From: Manihot esculenta
Taxonomy: Eukaryota > Streptophyta > Magnoliopsida > Malpighiales > Euphorbiaceae
DNA: 64,000 bases
Reading direction: 5' to 3'
Assembly (NCBI RefSeq): GCF_001659605.2
Contig: NC_035168.2
Span: 13,914,362 to 13,978,361 of the forward strand
The first letter of the stretch is position 1. Each line of letters begins with the position of its first letter. Below the pieces are notes generated by a model. That model worked only from the letters and a program-made list of their open reading frames with translations, ran no database searches and had not been told where the DNA came from. The translations under genes and the position numbers were made by a program. Below, piece by piece: positions 1 through 11,057 of this stretch.

Positions 1-209
1 ATTTTAGTTTGAAATATGAATATATCCTTACTAAATGTGGCAACACAAGTGCTATAGAGATAAGACATCACTTCATAAGGGATCATATGCAAAATCAAGA
101 TATTAAGCTTGAGTTTATGAACTCAAAAAATAAACTTGCAGATATTTTTATAAAACCACTTAATGAGGAAACCTTTTATATGATTGTAAGGAAACTTGGC
201 ATAAAGTGA
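1..209 (+). pseudogene. Copia RNase H C-terminal fragment (copy A)
   Basis: The reading frame from position 9 contains IRHHFIRDHMQNQDIKLEF followed by KLADIFIKPLNEE. These are the closing motifs of Ty1/copia RNase H (normally IRHHFIRDH...LADIFTKPL). The usual middle segment ahead of IRHHF, with the H-S-R-x-KHIE motif, is missing, so the fragment carries an internal deletion. It ends in TGA at 207-209. Downstream, a line of A-rich sequence around 310-345 may belong to the element's 3' end. No host function is expected. Confidence 0.85.
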
Positions 210-1958
210 GTTTATTGAGTGATATATACTGCCTTGATTGACATTTGTTTGAACTAAAATACATTATGCTTAAATTAGTGTTTATTTAGTGTTTATATCA
301 CCACAAAAATAAGGGGCAATACTGCACTTTAAAAAAAAAAGTGATCCTAAACAAATACCTCTCACTAAAATAACTCTTTGTTTATAGCGTTTTGGGAAGG
401 CGATAGGAAAAAAATGCCTCTATACTTTTTCGATCACAAATCATGCAAAGCAAAAACTCCATATTTGATGCATCAGCGGCTGGTATAGGCAAAAAGGAGA
501 CTGTCTCTATAATTTCAAGTTTGTAAAAGAAAATTTTAATAGTAAGTGCACCAAGCAGCTACAAGGGAAGATATGTTTTCTATTCCCAATATACCATGTC
601 TACCGATATCTTCTTTCCTTTCAATTGTGTCTACTAGATTGTGGAGTTCAATCCATATGTATTTTCCTTTCTTTTCAATTTTTGATCTCTTCCTTGTCGA
701 CTACTAGTATATTGAACGATAAAACTTTTGGGTTAGTTCATTGATAAGATACTATAATCAATTTTGTCCTCCTATTATCTGATTAGATTTTGGTCCTATA
801 TGAATTCTCTGTTGTATTCAAAATCTAGGTTAGTTTCAATTATTTATTTATCAATAGAATCAACATGTTAATTTTATTATTAATTATAATTTTTTAACCA
901 TTTTACATAGATTAATGATAACAAGCTTTTTTGTTGAATGCTATTATTGTACTTTTGAACTGAAATTAATTAGGGATAAAATGATAAATTTTTTCTTAAT
1001 TAGAAAATGGATAAAATTGAACCTTTGAACTCAAATTAATTTGAAATAAAATTTCAATTTTTTCCCATCTTGATATTGCATTTCATGTCTTGAAACCCCT
1101 AAAAGGAAGTGCTTTCAAAGACATTTTCTTTTCAAGTTCAGTAATCTTTAATTGTTTATCTACTAGGATGCTTAAACGTATCCTACTATATTTTGAAAAA
1201 AGTCATTTTCAGGTTATTGTATTTTTCTTTCATTTGTTTTTTATTTTATCTCCTTCATTTATCATTTTTCTTCTTTTATTTTTTCCTTTTTTTGCCTCCC
1301 ATTTATTTTTTTTTCTACTAGGATGCCCACCACTCACACAGAGTAGTTACATGGGAGAAAGCCATGTAACGGCCAAAAATTTTAATTTCAAATATTTTTT
1401 TTTCTTTTTCCTTTTTTGTATAAAATAAATTAAAACTGTGCTATTATAAATAAGATACATAACTTTATTTTGGGCTTTTTATTTTCGGCTCTATCTTGGG
1501 TGTATAATTTTTGTCATCTCCCACACATATATAATGGGACATAAGGATATGTGCATTACAAATTTTATACTTAACAAATAGACTATGTGACCTGTGCATA
1601 CTTCGAGAGCTCAAATATTATATGTCTGTTAAGGCAATATAACCGTTCGATTGGCGAAATTCAGAGTAGTTGCAGTATGCAATACCCTTGATCATTTATC
1701 ACATTAAATATTCATATAATCTCAATTATTTCTTTTTATGTCCACATATTATGATCTATACATGGATAAATATAATTGACCAATGAATAAACACAAAACT
1801 AATGTGATACTTTCATATGATTTTCCTCACATCTCAATACTCTCAATCTTAATTCAATTTGCTTTTCGAGAAATATCTCATTTAATCGCATCATTCATAA
1901 TTATCTAATAATATCCTAAGATAGCAAACATTAAATTAAGTCTCAAGTAATATATCTG
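210..1958. other. AT-rich non-coding stretch (copy A)
   Basis: I see no convincing gene here. The only longer frame (1090-1428) is low-complexity Phe/Leu sequence over T-rich DNA and does not resemble a protein. The segment about 1373-1520 resembles about 4685-4800: both have a 'CCAAAAATTT' start, a 'TATAAAATAAATTAAAA' core and a 'TTTATTTTC' end. They may be the decayed flanks or terminal repeats of the inverted copia lying between them. Confidence 0.5.
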
Positions 1959-2419
1959 TGATAAATGACTATTTAGACTCCGTCATGAGTTTTAACCAAT
2001 ATCGTTTGACTAAAACGAAATAAGAGAAAAGATAGGCTAGAAGACTAAAAGTCTTATTAAAATTCCTCAAAAATTGAAAAAGTGAATTTCTAATAGCCAA
2101 GGGAGACTATTTATAATAGAAACAAAACCTTAATAAGTAAAATTATGAAAATACCCAAAATATCCAAAAAAATAATTAAAATGCAAAATTGACCCCCTAA
2201 ACGATGGAATTTCCATATTGAACTTTGTGACAGGTCTATAGCCCTCATCACACTTTTAAAAGTCGTGCATCTTGAAATTCCCTTTCCGAAAAGCTATCGT
2301 GAGTCTCTATCGGATTTTGGCAGCAAAAGTTAGGCCCGGTCCAAGTCTGCCGTATAGTCCAAGGCTAGTTGCTCCATGTCAATCTGAGTCCTAATACTTA
2401 TAATTTTTAGGGCCTTACA
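1959..2419 (-). repeat. Copia-type LTR, minus orientation (copy A)
   Basis: Read on the minus strand, this starts TGTAAGGCCCTAAAAATTAT and ends near TTTATCACA, so it has the TG...CA ends of an LTR. It contains a TATA-like ATTATAAATAG. A diverged relative lies on the plus strand at about 52320-52700, inside a MITE. It lies downstream, in minus-strand sense, of the copia pol remains at 2950-4340, so it is best read as that element's 3' LTR. Boundaries are approximate because no target duplication was established. Confidence 0.6.
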
Positions 2420-2949
2420 CATTAACAAGCAGAGATTAGCGATTGTACTATCTTCATTGGTCACGAGCACATGTAGTATGAATCACATGCTACGATATCT
2501 CTTTTCATTCATAATAGAGTGTATGTCTTTATTTAAGATACCGTATAGATGATAATTTGAGCATACTTAATGTTCAAATTTGAGTTCTCTAAGCTACTCA
2601 TTTTAAAACAGAGCTCCATCTAGCTATTAAGACATATAATGTGACTTATTCACATAAGATAATTGTATTTTATAATGATCTCCCACTATTATTCTCAATT
2701 TTTTTTAGATGACATCTCATATTATAAGTTTTTGAGCTCTTAATTTTTTATCCACAAATAAAAGAAAACTTATAATTGTCTTGTTTTGTTATCTCACTAG
2801 ATAATAAAACCAATGCCGTGTGATGAGATATTTGTTATATGTCTGACATACTTCTCGTAATTATATCCCTAATATGAAATAGTATAAATGAATTGTACAA
2901 TTGCAATTAATAATTTAAATACATTAACTTATTATCTTATCCTCTATGT

Positions 2950-4340
2950 TAACTTAATCACTTTATAAGGCTATACAAAACATCTTTTGTACTCGTCTTC
3001 ATTAGAAGACCTAAAGTCATTTATACATAGAAAAAACTTTCATTTTATGTGCACATCTATATCCTAATATAGTAAACTATATTATCTTCTTAAGAAGATA
3101 TATCTTGAGATAGATTTAGGCTCATCTAAATCTCCTCTCCTTTCTGCATCCATATAGTCTCCCATTTCTTAATAACATTATGAATAATCTAATATACATC
3201 TAAGATATCTTTATTTCCAATTCACAACATCCAATGTGCTCGCTTAGGGTCAGATTGATTTACTATAATCATAGCACGGAACATTATCAAATCTAGTATA
3301 CTTCAAAGCATACATCAGGCTTTTGAACTCACTCTTATATGGAATATTTTTATTTAAGCTCTCTCTTTTAGAATCTTAAGATATAATCTACGGTTTAAAA
3401 TTTTTCTTTGAAAAAAATATGTATTTATAGGTTTGAAATCTTGCATATTCAATCACTGTAAGATTTGCATGATATATTACTCTTGGAAAGAGACAATAGT
3501 TTTCTTAATGATCCCTTAGAATCTTGACTCTAAGATTATATGCAATTTCTTCATTCTTTTCATCTCAAAAGATGATAATCAAACCTTAATGGCTGCGATA
3601 TACTTACTATCATTTCTAGCTATTAGTATATCATTTACATACAATGATAATATTACTAATTTATTCTTGGATCTTTTACGTATATTCCCATGATCCTCAT
3701 TGATCATAGTGAAATCATAAAAATTGTAGGTATTATGAAATCTAATATACTATAGTTCCAAAGACTATTTAAGACCTTAGAATGACTTTAAGAATTTACA
3801 CACTTTGTGCTCTTGGCCATTTACATTGAAAACTTATGGATTGTTTCATGCAAATTTTAATTCTCCGTTTGAGAAAAAATAATCTTCACATCCATTTGAT
3901 ATAAGTTAAGATCCAAGTTAGCAACTAATGTAATTTAACAATAAAAAATACCTTTATCAAGGTAAACCTCACAGTAGGTTCAAAAAGAACTTATAATTTT
4001 TCCTTCCTATTGTGTGTACTCCCTTAGCTACCAAACGAGTTTTATATCTCTTGATACTGTCGTCAATCTTATGCTTCACTTTGAGAATCCACTAATTGTC
4101 AATCGCTTTACATCCTAATTGCAACTCTACATTGACTAACTCTTTATTGACTCCATTTTTCATTCCATTATTTTAATCTTTTTTTTTTTCAGTTGAAGAT
4201 CTATGAGCTTAAGAAACACATATTTTAGCTCATCTCCATCAGGAGTAATAATAAACACTTCCCTACAATCTCAAAATGACAACTGAAAATCATTAGATGA
4301 CATGTTCGTCGTAGTTGAGATTGATTTATTGACTCATCAA
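2950..4340 (-). pseudogene. Decayed copia pol (reverse transcriptase region), copy A
   Basis: On the minus strand, fragments of Ty1/copia reverse transcriptase are readable. Near 4020-4110 there is GCKAI...WILKVKHKIDDSI followed by RYKTRLVAKGV (family form: GCKWVFKIKR...ERYKARLVAKGY). Near 3580-3680 there is LYVNDILIARND (family form: LYVDDILIAGND). The catalytic YVDD is therefore changed to YVND. Many stops and frameshifts separate the pieces. This is an old, dead insertion; integrase and gag were not recognised. Confidence 0.75.
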
Positions 4341-4794
4341 TGTAGGAGAATCTAGCATACAAGGAATCAATATAGGAGAATCCATAAAGTTTTCAGGATC
4401 AAAATAATTAAATAACACACTAAATATTCACCTTATATTACATAGTTTATGTATAATAATGTATATTTTATATATAATTCATAATCTAAGTGTTATATGT
4501 AATTACAATATATTTCACAAAAATCAGTACTTGGATATCCTTATATTTCATGAGGTCCTCCAACTTTCACAAAAAAAGAAAAAATAACAAAAAATAATGA
4601 AAATAAATCTTTTATTCCCATTCAACTATTTGATAATTAGTAGCCTTTAAGAAGAGAGAGCATACACAACGTCATATAAATGCCAAAAATTTGAAATTTA
4701 AAATTTTTATATAAAATAAATTAAAAATATAAAATACAGAACTGTATTTCGGACTTTTATTTTCACCTCTTTCTTAAATATATAATTTTTTTCA

Positions 4795-5375
4795 TTCCTT
4801 TTTCACATTTAATTATCTCTTCCTTTTTATTTTTTTCATAATTTTTTCTTCTTTTATTTTCTAACCTTATCATTATTATTTTTAAAGTTGTCCTCTTTTT
4901 TTCTATTTTTTTTATATCTTATGTTTTATCTTTTTCATCTTTTTATTTTATTTTATTTTATTTTCTTATCCTATCATTTTTTTCCCTTATAATTTCTTTT
5001 TTTCACCACGTATTTTCTTTTTTTTTATCCATTCTTTTCTCCTTCCTGCTCTTAATTTTTTTCATTTTTTTTTCTTTTATTAACTTCATTATTTTTCTTC
5101 TCATTCTCCTCTACTGGCTCTCATTTTTTCGTTCTTCTTTTTTCCATTTTCTACCTTTCCTATATGATTTTGTCTTCTTTTTTTTTTCCCTCATTATTTT
5201 TCTCATTTATTTTTCTTCGTTATTCTTCTATTGTTTCCATCCTCTCTTATTTTCTTTCTTTTATCTCTTTTTTTATTTTTTTCTTTATATTATTTTCTCT
5301 CATTTCTTTTATCTTCACGCCATTTTTTTATTTTTCTTTATTTTCATCTACTTTCTCATTTTATTATCTTAATTT
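4795..5375 (+). repeat. Polypyrimidine tract (copy A)
   Basis: About 580 bp on the plus strand is almost entirely T and C, with short TTTTCTT, CTTCC and ATTTT runs. Two overlapping frames (5164-5379, 5231-5416) give only Phe/Ser/Leu/Ile sequence and are a by-product of composition, not genes. A purine-rich tract of similar make-up lies inside the CACTA element at 36535-37180, so a shared transposon origin is possible. Confidence 0.8.
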
Positions 5376-7021
5376 TTGAACTCAGTATAATGTATTTTAA
5401 TAATTATTGGATATAAAATAAAAATATATTGACAAAGATAAAATATTTTTAGATATTTCTATATTAATTTAAAAATAGTAATAAATTTAATATATCTTAA
5501 TTGTAAATATTTTTATTTGTCAAATTTATAAACGGTTTTCAAATCTACTAGAAAATTTACTAACATATTAATGTTTTTTTGTTTAAATTTTTTTTATATA
5601 TTTTCACCCTTAAACTTAATAAATAAATTTTTAGTTTATTAAATTTTAAAAAATCTCATGGCACACCTGAATTAAAATTGAAATTAAGATCATCTTGTAA
5701 TTTCAATATGCAGATAGCATGAATCTTATATGATATATTTAGACTAATTTCAATTTAAAGAGAATATATTTTTCCATTTCAAAAAAAAAAGAGAATATAT
5801 TTTTAGTGTATAAATTATAAATTGAGTTTCAATTTTAAAAATTGTATAATGCATAATTAATATTACTAGGTTATTAATTGTTAAAGGTGAAATTAAATAG
5901 CAATTTGAATCTTTTAGATATATCAGCATATTTATAATTTATATTATTTTGTATTAAGTTTTTATTTATTTTACAGAAAATATTTTAATAAAAATATTTT
6001 TTTATATTTTTTTGAGACACTTAAAAAAATTTAATTATTAAAAAATATTTTATCGATTATAAAAAAAGTAAGTGATTTTAAAAAAAAATTACCGGCTCTT
6101 TTTACCTTCAGATTCTTATTAAATCTTTATATATAGATTTATTAATAAATTTTATTTTTAAATTAAAATTAAATAATAAAAAATAAATTATTTTATTAAA
6201 AAATATATTTTATGAAAATAGAAAATATTTTTTAAAAAATATTTTTCGAATATAATTTATTTTTTAATAAATATAGATTAAAATTATAAGATTTGTTAAT
6301 TATATTTTAAATAATCAACGTATAATAGGTATGAAATGTTTTTAAAGTTTAAAATTTCAATTAACTTTTTAGATAAAGTCAGAGGATTTTGCAATAAATT
6401 AACAAACAAATTTCAAAAAGTTGCAGGCTCGAAAACGCGGTACATTATCGCATAGTACCCAATGATAGGTTTTCTCTTTTTTTTTTTTTTTCTTTTTTTT
6501 TTAATCAAAAGATAGATTTTTTTTTTCTCAATCAAAAGATAAATCAATGATAGGTTTTCTGTCTTGTAAGTTGTAAAGCATCTGCTGTCAGCATTTAGTC
6601 AGATCTTTTCTCCCCTCTCACTTTTAATTGAACAAGAAAAATGAAATAATTACAAAAAGCCTATAAATAATGTTATTATAAATAAGGTAATCTCAATATT
6701 TTCATAAATTCATCACAGCGTCCTAATTAACTCGTTAATGATGACTAAAACGAAGAGGTTCTTGCAAATCGCTAAAAAAAAAAAGAAAAAAAGAAAGAAA
6801 TTATTCAGAGAATAGATTTTGGATTCATCTTCCTGGAATAACTTGTGCAAAGTGCAATCACACAGGAGAAAGAACCCCAAAAGAAAATCTTAAAGTTGAT
6901 ATACAAAGGAATCACTCAATAATCTTCAAGAAAATTACACTACAGGATCTTAAAATGTTGGATCAGAATGATACTGAAATCAATCGCAAACCCATCTCCA
7001 TCTTTCTATATTTTCTTACCT
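5376..7021. other. AT-rich intergenic DNA and probable 3' flank of the MAKR4-like gene (copy A)
   Basis: This is mostly AT-rich sequence with short self-complementary stretches (for example 6120-6260) and long T/A runs near 6478-6530 and 6773-6800. I recognise no gene. The part about 6780-7021 is the likely 3' untranslated region of the minus-strand gene. Two bases after its TAA stop the minus strand reads AGGTAAGAAA, a good plant 5' splice-site match, so a 3' UTR intron is possible. Confidence 0.5.
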
Positions 7022-8203
7022 TTATATGGCGCAGATCTTAACCCTTTCTTGATCCCCAGAAGTTACCGTTCCTGAAGCAGCTGACAATGAACAGACTCCA
7101 GCTTGATGATCAGTTGCAGTATTCCTAGAAAGAAATAGCTGCTCATGAGATTTTTTGCAGTAGGCAATAGCTCCTTCAATTGAACTCTCTATCTCTGAAT
7201 TCGCACTGCTACTTCTCTTAAGCAATTGTAAATCACAAAACCCATTTGATGAACTAAATGAAAATGATGAGGATGAAGAAGATGAAGAAGAGCCAGAAGA
7301 AGATGATAACTGCTTATTTGTAGAATGCCGTTGAATCGCCCCTGAGAAGGACCTTCTTTGGCTATGAAAGCCATCTCTAGCCATCTCTCTTTCAATACTT
7401 CTGACAAGACTACTTGATATTTTGCGTCTTCCACTATCAAATTCACTAAATGAGTTTTTCTTCATGGCTACATTCATGCACTTGCTTAAGCAATCATTGC
7501 CTTTTGAGGCAGCTTCTGGTTCTGCATTATGTGCTGGTTTAGCGCAGGACTCGGCTGTGCAGCCAGATTTATTGAACAAAGACTTGACATATGCACTTGA
7601 AGCCTTGAGTTTTTGACCCAGTAAGGATTGCTTCAATTTCTCGGTCCAAGACTTCTTTATTGGATGGTTACCAATGAAGCTGTTGAGCTCAGATGAGAAT
7701 TCAAAGAAATACTCATCTGGGTTTAGTTCACTACTAACCCTGCAAGATTCTGATGGTGAGATATTGCAAGATTCCAGTGGGGTGGTAGTGGGGGAGCAGC
7801 TAAGATTAACAAAGGGAATAGAACAGTTTTCTTCAAAAGGTTCAAAAGTATTGGTGGTGGGGTTTTGGAGGAGCTTTTGAACCATTTGCAGGCGAGGAGG
7901 GAGGTGTAGAGGGAGGAGTTTGCCCTTGTAGAAGAGCTCATCAGCAGGGAAAGTGGTGATTTCTCTATCGTTGGACGTCAACGACATCTGGAACTCAAAC
8001 TCTCTGCTTTGAGGTGGAGAGCTAATAGAGTAACAGAAGAAATTCTGAGAAGAGCTCATCAGTTCCATGTCAATGTAGTCGTCATCATCTGCATGGCTAC
8101 AGGAATAAGATTGCTCTATGGCCATTACACTGTTCTCTCTCTTTCTCTGTGGAGATGCTATAATGGAGGGGAGAGCTTGGTGTAGAGAAGAAGAGCGTAG
8201 CAT
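7022..8203 (-). CDS. Membrane-associated kinase regulator, MAKR4-like (copy A)
   Basis: This is an intact intronless frame of 393 residues in the plant MAKR family, the relatives of BKI1. These proteins sit on the inner face of the plasma membrane and modulate receptor-like kinase signalling; Arabidopsis MAKR4 acts in lateral-root spacing. Visible in the sequence are YIDMEL (43-48), REFEFQMS (67-74), the family block ADELFYKGKLLPLHLPPRLQ (87-106), a Lys-rich segment at 183-210 that could contact acidic phospholipids, a basic Ser-rich segment 258-298, a poly-Ser run 300-319, and a C-terminal SSIEGAIAYCKKS (340-352). There is no signal peptide or membrane span, as expected for the family. The first ATG has A at -3. 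A second ATG at residue 27 (MAIEQ) also has a good context and could be the true start. The protein is identical to that at 31068-32249. Family assignment is firm; the exact subfamily is likely but unproven. Confidence 0.93.
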   Translation of the reverse strand: MLRSSSLHQALPSIIASPQRKRENSVMAIEQSYSCSHADDDDYIDMELMSSSQNFFCYSISSPPQSREFEFQMSLTSNDREITTFPADELFYKGKLLPLHLPPRLQMVQKLLQNPTTNTFEPFEENCSIPFVNLSCSPTTTPLESCNISPSESCRVSSELNPDEYFFEFSSELNSFIGNHPIKKSWTEKLKQSLLGQKLKASSAYVKSLFNKSGCTAESCAKPAHNAEPEAASKGNDCLSKCMNVAMKKNSFSEFDSGRRKISSSLVRSIEREMARDGFHSQRRSFSGAIQRHSTNKQLSSSSGSSSSSSSSSFSFSSSNGFCDLQLLKRSSSANSEIESSIEGAIAYCKKSHEQLFLSRNTATDHQAGVCSLSAASGTVTSGDQERVKICAI

Positions 8204-8601
8204 CCTTTTAAAATGGAGATGTAGCCAAACTAAAAATTAAAATAAAATTATATGACAAAAATGTCAGAATTAATTTTAAAAAAAAATCTTAAATTTTTTA
8301 GTATCCTGAAGCAGGCGACAGACACTGATTCTGATTTCGTTCTAATAAGTTAAAATCGCCAATATTAATTTGTAATTAAAAAGAGTTTAGCTCAATAAAA
8401 AAAATAATTTTTCATAATTTTGCGTTGATTCATTTGATATAGCGTAATTACTAAAATACAATTAATTTTTTTTTAAAATAGTCCAAACCCAGATGATTAA
8501 AACCATGGTACTGTTGACCAGTCAACGGTTTCAATTCGATTTTTTAGACGTTCGAAGTTAAGTTCCCAGTGACTCGTGACCTATCTTGATCATGGCTCTA
8601 C

Positions 8602-8665
<64 letters not shown>

Positions 8666-9242
8666 CAAAATAAAAAAAGATTATAAATTTTCAAGCCAAT
8701 CAATGATGTCAAAGCCATCTGATTCAGATAGTTGAGATATTTTTTGAACATCGTCCAGATCTGAAATTGAGTTCCATTTCATATTTCCTGATTGCCCTGT
8801 AACGAGCCTTATAAAATGGTTCAAGCATTATAATATGGGTTTTATTTTTTTTTCCTTTTATTTTGGGCTTCCTATTGTCTTCTCGCTTGGGATTACCATA
8901 TGGGGTTAAAATGGTGGATCATTTTCTTTTTATTTTTAATTAAAAAATGAGACATTAGCCAAATTTGCACACAATCAAGTTAGACATAGAAGCTAAAACA
9001 CACACATAAAAACAAAAATTAAAAAGAGAGAGAGCGAGAGATAGGTTCTTGGTTAGATATTTAAAAATGTAGCATTTCAAATGGGATGAGCAGGAAGGTA
9101 TTGGTATTTTTTTTAATTTATCTATTTTATGTATAAAATGTTTAATTTTTAATATTATTTATCAATAACATATTTCATTATATATTTTGCACGTAAATAC
9201 TCATTTGATTTAAAGTTTAAATAATATAAAAGTGATATTAAA
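8204..9242. promoter_or_regulatory. Upstream region of the MAKR4-like gene (copy A)
   Basis: This is the 5' flank of the minus-strand gene. A TATA-like CATATAATTTTA lies about 45-55 bp upstream of the first ATG on the minus strand. That would leave a very short leader and slightly favours the second ATG as start, or else the TATA call is wrong. Around 8510-8530 the sequence GTTGACCAGTCAACGG holds inverted TTGAC cores, the W-box element bound by WRKY factors. The rest is AT-rich with no coding sequence. Confidence 0.4.
8603..8665 (+). repeat. TAA microsatellite (copy A)
   Basis: About 20 uninterrupted TAA units lie upstream of the MAKR4-like gene. Measured between the same flanking bases (GGCTCTACAT and CAAAATAAA), the tract has the same length as its partner in copy B, which is notable for such a mutable repeat. 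Confidence 0.95.
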
Positions 9243-9536
9243 TGAGATTCATTCAAAATAAGAAGTGAACACTTATTATAAAACGGAACTATGTGATAAG
9301 AATTTAATAAACCTATACATGGTTTCACCCGTAAAAAAAAAATTCGGATGCTTTAAGTGGGCCTTAAGACAGATCGGTCTCAGGTTAGACAGACTTACCC
9401 TCTTAATTTCCACTCTATAAAAAAGTTATTGTTAACAGTTACAATCCAGCATATCCCATTTACATCCGTAATTATGAAAATTTCGACCAATTAACTGATG
9501 AAATCTTATCAACGAGTTGATCATGTCATCGTCGGA
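9243..9536 (+). repeat. Truncated gypsy (Tat-like) LTR, start only
   Basis: This begins TGAGATTCATTC and matches the first part of the 5' LTR at 33290-33876. It is cut off at 9536 by the CACTA end. The last 65 bp (9472-9536) differ from copy B at many positions although everything upstream is nearly identical. Copy B also has a 36-bp tandem duplication (33491-33562) that this copy lacks. Confidence 0.8.
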
Positions 9537-10185
9537 CACTACAAAAAAACAGTGATTTAGCGACCAAAATTTGGTCGCTAAAAGGCAGAATTTGGTCGCT
9601 ATTATGAAATAGCGACCATTTAGCGACCAAAATGAAATGGTCGCTAAATAGCCAGTCGCTAAATTTTTGGCGACAATCTGGAAATTGGTCGCTAAAATAG
9701 CGACCAATCAGCGACCATTTTTTTGGTCGCTAATTTGGTGTCATGGTTGAAAATTAGTCATTAAAATTTGGTCGCTAAATGGTCGCTGATTTGGTCGCTA
9801 TAATTTGGTCGCTAAATGGTCGCTGATTTGGTCGCTATAATGTGGTCGCTAAATGGTCGCTGTTTCGGTCGCTAATTTGGTCGCTATTTTGTTGTTATTT
9901 GATCGCCTCAAGGAAGAGTATTTAGTCGCTGTGTGGAAGTAAATTGGTCGTTAATTTTTGGTCGCAAAAATGGTCGCTATTTTGGTCGCTAATTTGGACG
10001 CTATTTCATTGTTATTTAATCGCCTGAAGGAAGAATATTTAGTCGCTGTGTGGAAGTAAATTGGTCGTTAATTTTTGGTCGCGAAGTGGTCGCTATTTTG
10101 GTCGCTATTTCTTGAGAATTTAGTCACTGGGTCATTAATTTGTAGTCGCAAAATGGTCGCTGTTTTGGTCGCTATTTCATCGCAA
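9537..10185. repeat. Left sub-terminal array of TGGTCGCTA motifs
   Basis: More than 30 copies of GGTCGCTA or its complement TAGCGACC occur in about 650 bp, in both orientations near the tip and mainly one orientation further in. Longer units such as TTGGTCGCTAAATGGTCGCT repeat. A larger duplicated block containing 'TTATTTGATCGCCT...AAGGAAGA' occurs near 9895-9960 and 10010-10075. Such arrays are the sites where CACTA accessory transposase proteins bind. Confidence 0.85.
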
Positions 10186-10521
10186 ATTAATAGTAAAATT
10201 AAATATATATTTATTATTTAATTTGCTTTTGTGGGTAATTAATCACTAATAAATACTTTTAAATCTGATTCATATCATTTTTTCAATAAATTCATAAACC
10301 TGCTAAAATATCAATATGTACACACATTCCAATACATAAAACATCAAAGATACTATATAAACATCAACTTCATTTCATAATTGTGCAATCTAAAAATCCA
10401 AAACATTACTATAGTTCAAGACTATAAAACTTAAAATATCTCAAAATACATAATTAATCCAAATAGTATCAAATTCATATCATAAAATATATTATTAAAG
10501 TCAGTGAGAAATGATATCATG

Positions 10522-10950
10522 CTAATCTATATGTGAATCACCAGGGGATCTTTGAGCTGGAGGCATATCAGATGTTGATGGCATCAATGAGGAAGACTGC
10601 TGTCCCATCCTCGTTGCCTGTAGTTCATCACGCATTCGAGCTATTATCTGATTTTGATCTTCTACAAGTTTCTGCAAACTATTATACTTCTCTTCAAACT
10701 TTGCTTCAATTTCCTTCTTCCATTCTGGTGATTGTGATGATGGAACATTTGTTGTTTTCTCCACAGTTCCTGTTTGAGAGAAGGCAGAAGATGCAGCACT
10801 ACCTAAACCATAAACTCGACTTCCTTGCCATCCTCCTGCTGCAGTAATGAACAACTGATCCTCATTAATAGTTCCTCCATCTCCTTCCACATGATCTGAT
10901 CCCACATTCTGGCTTGAATGTTGTTCTTTTAACTTCAAATAATTTCCTAG
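10522..10950 (-). pseudogene. Plant En/Spm-type transposase, C-terminal remnant
   Basis: The minus strand encodes INEDQLFITAAGGWQGSRVYGLGSAASS, then a region rich in Gln and Glu (EAKFEEKYNSLQKLVEDQ, a likely coiled coil), then SPGDSHID and a stop. The G-R-VYGLGS signature followed by a coiled coil is characteristic of the C-terminus of the plant Ptta/En/Spm transposase family (Pfam Transposase_24 type). The frame continues upstream to 11070, but that part looks like intron or flanking sequence. The N-terminal and catalytic parts are absent nearby, so the element is non-autonomous. Confidence 0.75.
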
Positions 10951-11057
10951 AAAATCACAGAATAACAGTTCAATTTGAATACTAAAGTAAGAAATAATGG
11001 TAATACCTACAAGATATGACAATTGTAATACCTGCAAGATATCACATTTACAATACT

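Larger units (their letters stand above)
1..9472. repeat. Segmental duplication, copy A
   Basis: This block is repeated in the same orientation at 24046-33519, at a distance of about 24,045 bp. In every stretch I compared by eye, the copies differ almost only in homopolymer length: an A-run near 331 is 10 versus 9, an A-run near 406 is 7 versus 8, and a T-run near 1287 is 7 versus 8. The TAA microsatellite has the same length in both. The left edge lies outside the window. Identity drops sharply at about 9472, inside a gypsy LTR. It may be a very recent duplication or two haplotypes placed in tandem by the assembler; the sequence alone cannot decide. Confidence 0.93.

Noticed and set aside
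1090..1428. 112-codon open frame (and its copy at 25135)
   Set aside because: Phe/Leu/Ile low-complexity translation of T-rich DNA. Single-base length changes in T-runs between the copies shift the frame, so it is not under selection.
5164..5416. Two overlapping frames in the polypyrimidine tract
   Set aside because: Composition artefacts; no protein motif and unlikely amino-acid make-up.
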